NCBI RefSeq assembly: GCF_015207655.1
Contig: NZ_JADEWN010000015.1
Coordinates: forward strand, 1-64,000
Reading direction: 5' to 3'
DNA length: 64,000 nt
DNA from: Gloeocapsopsis crepidinum LEGE 06123
GTDB lineage: Bacteria > Cyanobacteriota > Cyanobacteriia > Cyanobacteriales > Chroococcidiopsidaceae
Within the stretch, counting starts at the first letter, position 1; each line of letters starts with the position of its first letter. This document shows, piece after piece, positions 1 through 8,368 of the stretch. Both the position numbers and the translations under genes were made by a program. The notes under the pieces were generated by a model. The model had not been told where the DNA came from, ran no database searches, and saw only the letters and a list, made by a program, of their open reading frames with translations.

Positions 1-121
1 CCCCAACTACTGCATTCAGGGTTGATCTTCTCATTGCCACTGCACTCGATTTAATTAATCCCGTGCATTTGAAAAACTGGTTTACTCACTGTTGCTACTG
101 TGCCTCATAAAACTGCAATAG
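1..121 (+). other. Degraded 5' region of the glycosyltransferase
   Basis: No frame is open across this stretch. Frame 1 reads PHKTAIG just before 121, which fits the region N-terminal to the AVNHAI segment of the downstream glycosyltransferase. Frame 3 is open from the window edge to a TAA at 109-111 without a clear family match. This is probably the damaged N-terminal coding part of the same gene. Confidence 0.35.
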
Positions 122-1633
122 GCTGTAAATCATGCAATCAGGCAAACCCAGGGCGAATTAATTGTTGTCTTTGATGCAGATTTTGTACCAACGAAAAATT
201 TTCTAACACGCACAGTAGGTTTTTTTCAAGATAATGCTGTTGCCTTAGTACAGACGCCACAAAGCTTTTATAATTTCGATCCAATTACTCGTAATTTAGG
301 GTTAGAAAACATTCTTACATCTGAAGAAGAAGTATTTTATCGACAAATTCAGCCAATTCGAGATGCAGCAGGTAGTGTTGTCTGTTCTGGTACTTCGTTT
401 GTAGTGCGTCGTCGTGCGTTAGAAATGGCTGGGGGCTTTGTTACAGATTCACTCAGTGAAGACTACTTTACAGGCATTCGTTTATCTGCTCAAGGCAATC
501 GACTGATCTATTTAAATGAAAAGTTGAGCGCAGGTTTAGCTGCAGAAAATATTGCTGCTCATGCTACACAACGATTGAGATGGGCACAAGGTACATTACA
601 AGGTTTTTTTATTAGTGCCAATCCGTTAACGATTCCAGGGTTAACTCTATTACAGAGGTTAGCTCATTTAGAAGGTTTACTACACTGGTTTACGAGTATT
701 TCCCGTGTTGGCTTCCTAATGATGCCATTAGCTTATTCGTTCTTGAATATTATTCCTATTCGAGCAACAATACCAGAACTTTTATATTTCTTTTTGCCTT
801 ATTATTTAGTTCAATTAACAGTATTTGCTTGGTTAAATAGGCGATCGCGCTCGGCTTTATTATCAGATATCTACTCGCTAGTTCTATGTTTTCCCTTAGC
901 ATTGAATACAATTCAAGTTATGCTGCGTCCTTTTTCTAGAGGCTTTAAAGTAACGCCCAAAGGAACTAAAAGCGATCGCTACACTTTCAACTGGAAACTT
1001 GCTTCACCTCTTATTGTTTTATTCATCGCTACAACAATTAGTCTCTGGCGCAATTTAGGAATGTGTCTTGTCAAAGGTGCCTGGGCAACTCCAGAAATAT
1101 CTCAGCAACTTAAAGGTATTAATTTAGGCTGGATCTGGAGTGCTTATAACTTAGTTGCGATCGCGATCGCCCTACTAATTTTAATTGATGTTCCTAATGA
1201 TTTATTTGCGTGGTTTTACCTCAGACGAATTGTGCAACTCAAAATTGCTGATAAAACGTTTTGGGGTATAACGACAATGCTTTCAGAAGTGGGGGCAGAA
1301 GTAATGTTAACTCAATCAATAAGTTCTTTTTCACATATAGTTATACCAGTAACATTAGAAATAATGGAGGAAAAATTAACTTTATCAGGACAAATTAAAC
1401 AAATTAAATTTGACAGTGAATTTCCTACACTACGGATATCTTTTGAGACACTTGATTTAACTCAACAACGTCAACTAATAGAAATACTATTTTGTCGTCC
1501 TGGACAATGGAAAATTCAGAATACACCAGGAGAATTAGCTTCTTTATTACTAATATTTAAAATTTTACTGCGCCCGCGAGTTTTGTTTAATCGAAATTTA
1601 TCAGTGAGTGCTATTAAAGTTGCTCAGGTATAG
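122..1633 (+). pseudogene. BcsA/CESA-type family 2 glycosyltransferase, 5' part disrupted
   Basis: Processive membrane glycosyltransferase of the cellulose-synthase-like type, expected to use a UDP-sugar to make an extracellular polysaccharide. A GTG at 404 would allow a 409-aa product, but homologous coding clearly continues upstream of it: the DxD-type motif VFDADFVP is encoded at about 170-190. Other family motifs seen are the TED-like LSEDYF (about 457-474), QRLRW (the QxxRW motif, about 570-585), several hydrophobic segments between about 680 and 1200, and a PilZ-like C-terminal region from about 1270. The same frame has a TAG at 119-121, and family-like residues (PHKTAIG) continue upstream only in another frame. 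The gene therefore carries a frameshift and probably further 5' damage, or the assembly has an error there. The true start is outside the readable part. Confidence 0.7.
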
Positions 1634-1706
1634 CTTAAGATAGATTATGTGTTATATTGATTAACCTGACTATTTTTGTTTCGAGTAGAAGCAGCCATTT
1701 GCTTAG

Positions 1707-2756
1707 ATGAGTATTGTTCCATTTCCACCACCAGTAAAACCCAAATTTAAATTTATAGATCTATTCTGCGGTATTGGAGGTTTTAGATTAGTATTACAAT
1801 CTCTTGGTGGAAAATGTGTATTTTCGTCTGATAGTGATGCAGCAGCGAGAGCAACATACCAGACAAACTTCGGAGAGTTACCTTATGGAGATATTAGAAA
1901 GCTTACTAACTCAAATATATTAGATGAGGAAATAGATCGCCTCATTCCAAACCATGATTTATTAACTGCTGGTTTTCCATGCCAACCTTTTAGTAGGGCT
2001 GGAGTGTCGGCTAGAAACTATCTAGGTCAAAATCATGGATTTAAAGATATTGAACAAGGAAATTTGTTTTTTGACATCGTTAGAATTGCTAGAGTAAAAA
2101 AAACTAAATTCTTATTACTAGAAAACGTAAAAAACTTTCTTACTCACGATCAAGAAAAAACTTTTCATATTGTTAGGGAAACAATTGAGAAGGATTTAGG
2201 TTACTCTTTTAATTACAAAATTGTAAATTCCAGCTCACTGGTTCCTCAAAGAAGAGAGCGTTTTTATATAGTTTGTTTTCGAGATAAGGTACACTTTGAG
2301 TTCCCTAATTTTCAAGGAGAACCATTACCTTTAAGGTTAATTTTAGAAGAAAACGTGTGCAATAAATTTACAATTTCAGATAAACTTTGGGAAGGACATC
2401 AGAAAAGATCGCAAAGGAATGAAGCTAGAGGTGCTGGATTTACGGTGAAATTAGCAAACTTAGACAAACCATCTGGCACTCTGGTTTCAAGATATTACAA
2501 AGATGGGAAAGAATGCCTAATTCCTCAACAGGGTAAAAACCCTAGAATGCTGACGCCAAGGGAATGTGCCAGATTACAAGGTTTTCCTGAAGAATATCTC
2601 CTACCGAATAGTGCTGCTGCGGCTTATAGGCAGTTTGGCAACTCTGTTGCTGTACCTGTGGTTATTAGAATTGCTCAAGCAATTTTGGAAAAACTGGATA
2701 CTATAGACATATCAAACAGAAGAATTACAAAAAGCAGGATTCAAAACAGCAGCTAA
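1707..2756 (+). CDS. DNA (cytosine-5-)-methyltransferase, type II RM
   Basis: Transfers a methyl group from S-adenosylmethionine to C5 of cytosine in a specific site, protecting host DNA from the partner endonuclease. At 349 aa it is of normal length for a Dcm-type enzyme. Motifs in order: I (FIDLFCGIGGFR, about residues 17-28), IV with the catalytic Cys in GFPCQPFSRAG, VI (LLLENVKNF), VIII (QRRERFYIV), a short variable/target-recognition region, IX (RMLTPRECARLQGFP) and X (QFGNSVAVPVV). All catalytic motifs look intact. The 3' end overlaps the start of the broken restriction gene in another frame, the usual tight M-R arrangement. The target site cannot be read from sequence, though the partner's EcoRII-like signature makes a CCWGG/CCNGG-type site a possibility. 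The surroundings are AT-rich, consistent with transfer. Confidence 0.93.
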   Translation: MSIVPFPPPVKPKFKFIDLFCGIGGFRLVLQSLGGKCVFSSDSDAAARATYQTNFGELPYGDIRKLTNSNILDEEIDRLIPNHDLLTAGFPCQPFSRAGVSARNYLGQNHGFKDIEQGNLFFDIVRIARVKKTKFLLLENVKNFLTHDQEKTFHIVRETIEKDLGYSFNYKIVNSSSLVPQRRERFYIVCFRDKVHFEFPNFQGEPLPLRLILEENVCNKFTISDKLWEGHQKRSQRNEARGAGFTVKLANLDKPSGTLVSRYYKDGKECLIPQQGKNPRMLTPRECARLQGFPEEYLLPNSAAAAYRQFGNSVAVPVVIRIAQAILEKLDTIDISNRRITKSRIQNSS

Positions 2757-3821
2757 TCTAACAGTTTGGGAAAATGTTACTGGTACTTACGGTATTTAAT
2801 TAGAAGTGGAGCTAAACAGTTAGGAAAAGATACTAAACGTATCGAATCTATTTATAATGATTTAACTACTACATATAAACTCATTACTCTTTGAGGAGAA
2901 TCAGAAACAAATCAACTAAAAATTCTTCGTTCTGTTTTTGAGCAGTCATTATTCTTTCAACTGAAAGATAGTACTAGCGTTAAATTAGAGTACGAGAAAC
3001 TCTTAGTAGACCTGGAACGGCTTTTAATAACTCCTAAAGACTATTTAATTTTTGCAATATCAATCAAAGAAGTGATGTTGCCTACTAATGAAGCTGTAGG
3101 AAAAGTTCCAACTGATGAAACTTATGCTTTTGTTAAAAGGTATGCCACAGCTATACTTGATACTAAAAAAGAGCAAGGTTTAGTAAATTTAATTCGCGAT
3201 TGGGATGACTTCACAGGAATGCTCGCTATCAATAAAGAAAGAGATTTGATAGTTGAATTGTATAGAAATGTTAAAGAGAATTTAGCAACAAGCTTAAGTA
3301 ATTTTGAGGAAAATATATCTAAAAGCGATGAAGATGTTGTTTTAACAGCATTATGTCAAGAATACGAAAGGAGAGTCGCTCAAAAAAGAAAAACTAGGGC
3401 TGGTAAAGACTTAGAAAGTAGTATTGAATTTATTTTCAATTATTTTGATATTCAAACAGGAGGTAAACCTAAGCATTTTACTGCTGGTTTGGAAATAGAC
3501 AACTGGGTTGAAACTAAAAATGGGTGGTATATAGGAGTAACTTTGAAAAGAACTTTAAGAGAAAGATGGAAGCAGACATACACAACTGATGATAAAATCT
3601 ACGTTCAACACAAAATTAGTAAAATAATATGGGTAATTAGCGATGATTCTGATTTAAGTGAACAAAAGATATCTCAACTTGTGTCATACAGGCATATCTT
3701 TTTTATTCCAGATAATTCTCGTGTCTTGAGAAACTTGTGTTCTCACCCAAATATAGGGAAATATCTTTTTCCGATTACAGAATTAGTTACTCAGGTACAA
3801 CAATTAATAGAAACCTGTTAG
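2707..3821 (+). pseudogene. EcoRII-like type II restriction endonuclease, frameshifted; catalytic domain ORF intact
   Basis: Coding-like sequence starts inside the methyltransferase 3' end (TEELQKAGFKTAANL from about 2716) and runs to a TAA at 2797-2799. From about 2793 it continues in another frame (YLIRSGAKQLGKD), meets an in-frame TGA at 2892-2894, and then stays open to 3821. One lost base near 2791-2795 plus one nonsense change would account for this. The part from GTG 3072 (or ATG 3075) to 3821 is a 249-aa ORF. It holds the nuclease core: RAGKDLESSIEFIF (about residues 109-122), EIDNW and GVTLKRTLRERWKQ (about 155-168), resembling the K-T-x(2)-(D/E)-R-W-(R/K)-Q signature of EcoRII C-terminal domains (PD-(D/E)XK). 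In EcoRII the isolated catalytic domain is active, so the short ORF might still be functional. Family assignment is by motif memory. Confidence 0.7.
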
Positions 3822-3897
3822 CACTCTAACAGTAGCGTTTTCGGTGCTAAGTTAGGAAATTTGCACGATTTTAGAAGGTAGTCGCAGTTTACTCCAA

Positions 3898-4836
3898 TTA
3901 AGTATTTGTAAAACCTGTATCCTGAAGAAACTCTAAGATTGCAGCATTGAGTTCATTAGGAGAGTTTGCAGGTGCGTCGTGACCGCAGTCTTGGATAATT
4001 TTTACCTGCGAATGGGGAAGATGCGATCGCAATTTTTCAGCATCTGTAACCGGAAACCAGCGATCTTGATCGCCCCAGACAATGAGTGTTGGACAAGTAA
4101 TCTCACCTAAACGTGCTTGAATTTTACTAATTAAATTAGGCTGCTTTTGCTGTAAGCGTTTGATTTCCTGGGCAGCAATTTGTAGTTCTTCAGTGACTTT
4201 CGCTAGTGTTCCAGGTATGTATATGTAGGGATAGGTAATCCAGTAGACTTCTTCTGGTGTAACTGTTGACCAATCTACCAAAACTTCACGGCGTTCGACT
4301 CGCACGATCGCGCGGACAAGAGTCGAGAAAAAGAACGTTAACCGCAGTGAATCAACAATTTTTAATAATTCAATTGGTAAATCGGAAAGCGATCGCATCC
4401 ATCGGTTAGGTAATCGTTCAGGAAATATTGGTACATTAATTAAAACTAAACTTGCAAATAAGTCTGGATGCTCTTGAACAACTGCAAGACTCACTAATGC
4501 ACCTAAAGATATTGCTACTACAATCGCAGGTTCATTACATAAAGCACGAATAATCCGCTCTAATTCTATCAGTTGATGCCCTGGGTGTTCTGGATGTGCT
4601 AGTTTCTCGGAGAAACCGTATCCTTTCGCATCAAAGCAAATCACGCGAAAGTGTTTTGAGAGTGGTTCAATACAATGACGCCAACCATAAGACCAACTAC
4701 CAATACCGTGAATTAAGATTAGCGGTTTTCCTGTGCCTTTTTCTCCATAGGCAATTGAGACAGGATTACCATTAGCATCGGCGATCGTTAAATTTTGCCG
4801 CCCTTTTGGAAAAGTTTCTCTCCACCAGTCTTGCAT
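3898..4836 (-). CDS. Alpha/beta hydrolase
   Basis: A soluble 312-aa alpha/beta-hydrolase fold enzyme. The oxyanion-side HG motif (LILIHGIGSWSYGW) is near residues 38-52, the nucleophile elbow is VAISLGALVS (Ser in AISLG), the acid is likely the Asp in WGDQDRWFP, and the catalytic His lies in QDCGHDAP. A cap region sits between strands beta6 and beta7. The substrate is unknown; the family includes haloperoxidases, esterases and lactonases. The ATG at 4836 starts right before the family's N-terminal strand. It is a single gene, convergent with the damaged restriction gene and divergent from nothing obvious; its upstream region carries a dispersed palindrome. Confidence 0.88.
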   Translation of the reverse strand: MQDWWRETFPKGRQNLTIADANGNPVSIAYGEKGTGKPLILIHGIGSWSYGWRHCIEPLSKHFRVICFDAKGYGFSEKLAHPEHPGHQLIELERIIRALCNEPAIVVAISLGALVSLAVVQEHPDLFASLVLINVPIFPERLPNRWMRSLSDLPIELLKIVDSLRLTFFFSTLVRAIVRVERREVLVDWSTVTPEEVYWITYPYIYIPGTLAKVTEELQIAAQEIKRLQQKQPNLISKIQARLGEITCPTLIVWGDQDRWFPVTDAEKLRSHLPHSQVKIIQDCGHDAPANSPNELNAAILEFLQDTGFTNT

Positions 4837-4900
4837 TAGCTTTAAATCTGAGCAGAATTGCTTGCTGAAATTATTAGACTTCCCACATAAATCACAAATG

Positions 4901-4925
4901 CCCTACGACTGAAGTCGGGGCTACT
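4901..4925. repeat. CGACTGAAGTCG-type cyanobacterial palindrome
   Basis: The stretch has the core CGACTGAAGTCG flanked by CCCTA and GGGGCTAC. Variants of this short palindrome are widespread in cyanobacterial intergenic DNA. No transposase or gene accompanies it. Confidence 0.5.
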
Positions 4926-5070
4926 CAAACGAAGTTTTAAGAGTTTTGAATTAAAAAAGTTTTATAACTCAACATTTCACGACTCTAAATTGATGGACTT
5001 TGTTTATGTGGTAGCGAATTTATTCGCAAGCGTATTTATAGAGGAGGTCTATTGATTACCTAATTTAACT

Positions 5071-5102
5071 AAAAAATAGGCTGATTAACTTTCAGCCTAT
5101 CT
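5071..5102 (-). terminator. Rho-independent terminator of the DUF4112 gene
   Basis: Read on the minus strand: stem ATAGGCTGA, a loop of about 7 nt, then TCAGCCTAT followed directly by a run of six T. It lies about 40 bp past the DUF4112 stop codon. Confidence 0.85.
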
Positions 5103-5141
5103 ATTCTAGAAATATTTTAAGCACATCTAGAGGGATATTTC

Positions 5142-5537
5142 TTATTTCACGCCTTTTTGTGGGTTCTTGAGATACTCTTCCAGCAAGTCCACATTCTTCA
5201 TGTTTGCTTTCCAAGCAAAGTCGAACATATCACCGATGATTGGAACTGAGCCAAATACACTCTCTATTACAATGTTCCTTACCATCCGTCCTAATATGGC
5301 TTTTGGAATACCTAGCCGTGCTGCTTCAACAACAATATAAGCAGAAAGCGCTGTTCCAACAATATCTCCAGCACCAGGAATTAGACCAATAATTGGATCG
5401 ATACCGATCCGAAATTTTGTTCCTGGAATGCCAATAGCATTATCAAGCAAACGGCTAAACCTACGTAAACGCTGTACTGAGGTAAGTTTAGAGTGAGCTG
5501 CAACTTTATTGGCAAACTGAGTAGCAGATTGGGTCAT
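5142..5537 (-). CDS. DUF4112 domain membrane protein
   Basis: A 131-aa protein that matches the DUF4112 pattern through most of its length: RLLDNAIGIPGTKFRIG, then DPIIGLIPGAGDIVG, a hydrophobic segment (ALSAYIVVEAARLGIP) and SVPIIGDMFDFAWKAN near the C-terminus. Function of the family is unknown; it is probably membrane-associated. It is monocistronic, with its own terminator downstream and about 150 bp to the neighbouring minus-strand gene. The ATG at 5537 is the only good start. Confidence 0.85.
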   Translation of the reverse strand: MTQSATQFANKVAAHSKLTSVQRLRRFSRLLDNAIGIPGTKFRIGIDPIIGLIPGAGDIVGTALSAYIVVEAARLGIPKAILGRMVRNIVIESVFGSVPIIGDMFDFAWKANMKNVDLLEEYLKNPQKGVK

Positions 5538-5689
5538 AGATGAAACACAACCGTTAATCTTTTATAGTTCAATTTAAACATTTCTCAACATTACTTGTAG
5601 TGTACCTATAGCGATATTTACGTATATCGCAAAGGAAGAGTTTTTCTAAACGAATTATCTAAAGAAATAAATCTAGAGAGTGAGTAAAT

Positions 5690-6607
5690 TTATGAATTTT
5701 TTACCTTAGAGTTTGGATTGCCAATCTCTATCACAGTTTTAGAGTGCGATCGCATAGCTTCACCCACGGAAACATTAAGCTGATCGCCGACCAAAAGAAC
5801 TGCTGCACTCATATATAACCACAGCATTAAAACAATGACTGCGCCGACTGCACCATAAGCTTGATTGTAATTGCCAAAATTTGCTACATACATCCGAAAT
5901 AAAGCAGATAAAATTGCCCAAGAGACGGCTGCTAAGATTGCGCCAGGCATCATAGGTGTACCAGCATCCCAACGACTTGGTCCATAGCGATAAATGAAGG
6001 CAAACGCAGAAGACATAACCCCTAAAGCTAAAGGCCAAATTAGTATTTGCCAAATAAATAATAAGAAATATAAACCACTTTCACGCACAAAAAATGCCAA
6101 GATTAAATCGCTAAGAAATACTAGAAAAGAAGCGACTACTAATAATACAATTGAGCCTATAGTAAGACCAATTGAAATTAACTTAGCTTTCCAAAAAGGG
6201 CGCGTTTGTTGTGAAGGAATTTGATGAATTTGGTCGAGGGCTGTCATAATAGTATTTAATGCCCCAGATGCGATCCAAATTGCTGCAACAAAGCTGATTG
6301 AAAATAACCCGCCATTTCTATTTTGAGTAATTTCTTGGGCAAAATTACGAATCAAAAAAAGTGCTTCATCCGGTGCAACTGTACTGAGTCGCAATGCTAG
6401 CTGTTTAAACGTAGATTGCAGAGACTCTTGAAATAAACTAATCGCCGTCAGCACAGCCAAAATAGCAGGAAACAGGGATAACATTGAGTTGTAAGCAATT
6501 TCTGCTGACAAACCTAATAGTCTTCTTTCAGCTACACGCACAAAGGTCGTCCTTAACGTAGCCCAAGTCATGTGGCGAAAAAACCGGACAAAGCGGGTTT
6601 TAAACAT
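5690..6607 (-). CDS. YihY/BrkB family inner membrane protein
   Basis: A 305-aa polytopic membrane protein. The N-terminal signature (LGLSAEIAYNSMLSLFPAILA, near residues 32-52) and the PGAILAAVSWAILSALFRMYV and YGAVGAVIVLMLWLYMSAAVLLVGDQLN segments toward the C-terminus are typical of the YihY/virulence-factor BrkB family (formerly mis-called RNase BN). About six transmembrane helices are visible. Transport function is not established for the family. The ATG at 6607 gives the usual basic N-terminus. It stands alone between DUF4112 and thrC on the same strand, separated from thrC by about 114 bp holding a hairpin repeat. Confidence 0.9.
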   Translation of the reverse strand: MFKTRFVRFFRHMTWATLRTTFVRVAERRLLGLSAEIAYNSMLSLFPAILAVLTAISLFQESLQSTFKQLALRLSTVAPDEALFLIRNFAQEITQNRNGGLFSISFVAAIWIASGALNTIMTALDQIHQIPSQQTRPFWKAKLISIGLTIGSIVLLVVASFLVFLSDLILAFFVRESGLYFLLFIWQILIWPLALGVMSSAFAFIYRYGPSRWDAGTPMMPGAILAAVSWAILSALFRMYVANFGNYNQAYGAVGAVIVLMLWLYMSAAVLLVGDQLNVSVGEAMRSHSKTVIEIGNPNSKVKNS

Positions 6608-6662
6608 GCGAGAGGTCAGGAATCAGAGGTCAGAAGCTAGGGAAAATTATAAAGCAGGGTTT

Positions 6663-6681
6663 CTTGCTTGCGACAAGCAAG
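6663..6681. repeat. Perfect 8-bp inverted repeat (CTTGCTTG/CAAGCAAG)
   Basis: Two 8-bp arms separated by CGA, followed by another partial CTTG/ACAAGC-like copy to about 6693. No T-run follows on either strand, so it is more likely a dispersed cyanobacterial repeat than a strong terminator for thrC. Confidence 0.5.
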
Positions 6682-6721
6682 ATGCTTGTGCCACTAATTA
6701 CTAGCTACTCATCATTAATAA

Positions 6722-7813
6722 CTAAATGACTCCCATTGCTGCTGCTACAGCTTCGAGTGTAGGTTCTATTCCTGGCTTGAATGCATTTTGGTTGTTATCA
6801 ATTGCTGTGTTTGGATCTTTAAGTCCATTTCCAGTAAGTACGCACACAACAGTTGCACCTGTGGGAATTTGGTCTTTAACTTTTAACATTCCTGCAACTG
6901 AAGCCGCGCTTGCAGGTTCGCAAAAGATACCTTCTTCAGAAGCGAGTAGACGGTATGCTGCTAAGATTTCTTCATCAGTAACCGCGTGAAATTCTCCCTT
7001 GCTGGCAGACTTTACTGCGATCGCTTTTTCCCAGTTTGCCGGATTCCCGATGCGAATTGCTGTTGCTACAGTATCAGGGTGAGTTATGGGTTGTCCAGTA
7101 ATGAGCGGTGCTGCCCCAGCGGCTTGAAAGCCCATCATTTTGGGTAGGCGATCGCATTTACCGGATTGATGATACTGACAAAATCCCATCCAGTAGGCGG
7201 TAATATTTCCAGCATTACCTACAGGAATACACAACCAATCAGGAGCATCACCTAAAGCATCAACCACTTCAAATGCTGCGGTTTTTTGCCCTTCCAAGCG
7301 ATAAGGATTAACTGAATTGACCAAAGTAACCGGATAGCTGTTTGCCATCTCGCGGACTATTTTCAGTGCTTGGTCGAAGTTTCCTTGAATCGACAACACT
7401 TCAGCACCATAAAGCAGTGCTTGCGCTAACTTACCTAAAGCAACATAGCCATCAGGAATTAGGACAAAAGCTTTCATCCCCGCACGTTTCGCGTAGGCGG
7501 CTGCTGCTGCGGAAGTATTACCTGTACTAGCACATATTACTGCCCGCGCTCCTGCTTCTTTTGCCTTAGAAATCGCCATCGTCATTCCTCGGTCTTTGAA
7601 GCTACCCGTGGGGTTTAGCCCGTCGTACTTAGCGAATACCTGTACTTGTCTGCCGATGAGCTGGGCGATTGAGGGAACCGGAATTAACGGAGTATTACCC
7701 TCTAATAGTGTCACTACTGGCGTATTTTCAGTTACGGGTAAATATTGTTGGTACGTTTTGATTAATCCAGACCAAACTTCGCGGTTAGTAGATTTGTTAG
7801 CAATCAGAGTCAC
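6722..7813 (-). CDS. thrC: Threonine synthase
   Basis: A pyridoxal-phosphate enzyme converting O-phosphohomoserine to threonine and phosphate, the last step of threonine synthesis in the cytoplasm. At 363 aa it has the length of the short bacterial/cyanobacterial class. The PLP lysine is in [11 protein letters not shown] (about residues 89-99), the phosphate-binding glycine loop is PVGNAGN (about 197-203), and [16 protein letters not shown] gives the substrate-side Ser/Asn cluster. The chosen start is a GTG at 7813, giving the N-terminus MTLIANK, similar to other cyanobacterial ThrC proteins. It is monocistronic. Confidence 0.94.
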   Translation of the reverse strand: MTLIANKSTNREVWSGLIKTYQQYLPVTENTPVVTLLEGNTPLIPVPSIAQLIGRQVQVFAKYDGLNPTGSFKDRGMTMAISKAKEAGARAVICASTGNTSAAAAAYAKRAGMKAFVLIPDGYVALGKLAQALLYGAEVLSIQGNFDQALKIVREMANSYPVTLVNSVNPYRLEGQKTAAFEVVDALGDAPDWLCIPVGNAGNITAYWMGFCQYHQSGKCDRLPKMMGFQAAGAAPLITGQPITHPDTVATAIRIGNPANWEKAIAVKSASKGEFHAVTDEEILAAYRLLASEEGIFCEPASAASVAGMLKVKDQIPTGATVVCVLTGNGLKDPNTAIDNNQNAFKPGIEPTLEAVAAAMGVI

Positions 7814-8071
7814 GGTATTTGCAGCAACTTTATTTTAGATAGAGATCTTGGAAGCATAAGCAGAGTGCTTGCAGTTAATTCACTTTTTGAGTTGAAAAGC
7901 GATATAACAGATCTTCAGCTTGTATTATTTAGTTTACTCTGACAAGTGAACTATCATAGGGTACAGCCCATAGCCAGTTATAAAATCGACACATTTAATA
8001 CAACTATGCTTCCAGATAGAGTTACAATAACATTTTGGTGTGAGTAGGCAAAAATAACTATTTAATAAACG

Positions 8072-8344
8072 ATGGGAATTTGTTCAGCTACTACGTCTCC
8101 TTCCTCCACGTTGGCGGATACTAATCAATCAGTGAATACGGTTTCTGGAACATCGACAGCGCGATTGGGCGAAGCCCAGCGCCAAAAGCCATCGCCTTGG
8201 AACGATTCACAAAAAACTTTATACGCCGCTGGTGTACAAGTTAAATTTCTACATTTGGAAGCAGAGGTAGAATCACTGTTGCAGCAGTTACAAGCAATTA
8301 AAAAACAGCGTCATACGGCTGCTGAAGAAGTATCAGTCAAATGA
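8072..8344 (+). CDS. Small conserved cyanobacterial coiled-coil protein
   Basis: A 90-aa protein with a low-complexity Ser/Thr-rich N-terminal half and a conserved-looking C-terminal part: PWNDSQKTLYAAGVQVKFL followed by a heptad-like helix (HLEAEVESLLQQLQAIKKQ). The second half resembles a small conserved cyanobacterial protein of unknown function; I cannot name a family. The ATG at 8072 is preceded by AT-rich DNA. It is convergent with the large protein gene starting downstream on the other strand, with only 24 bp between stops. Confidence 0.7.
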   Translation: MGICSATTSPSSTLADTNQSVNTVSGTSTARLGEAQRQKPSPWNDSQKTLYAAGVQVKFLHLEAEVESLLQQLQAIKKQRHTAAEEVSVK

Positions 8345-8368
8345 GGCTACAAGTAGTAAGCTTAAACT

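Larger units (their letters stand above)
4837..5141. other. Intergenic region with palindromic repeat and terminator
   Basis: No gene is supported here. It contains a CGACTGAAGTCG palindrome, AT-rich sequence with TTTTGA-type short repeats around 4930-4960, and a factor-independent terminator serving the upstream-lying minus-strand gene. Confidence 0.6.

Noticed and set aside
404-1633. GTG at 404 as the genuine start of the glycosyltransferase
   Set aside because: Conserved family motifs (DxD at about 173) are encoded upstream in the same frame, so it is an internal codon of a broken gene.
3819-3855. TTAGCAC/GTGCTAA pair after the restriction gene as a terminator
   Set aside because: Stem is only 7 bp with a 19-nt loop and no T-run; too weak to call.
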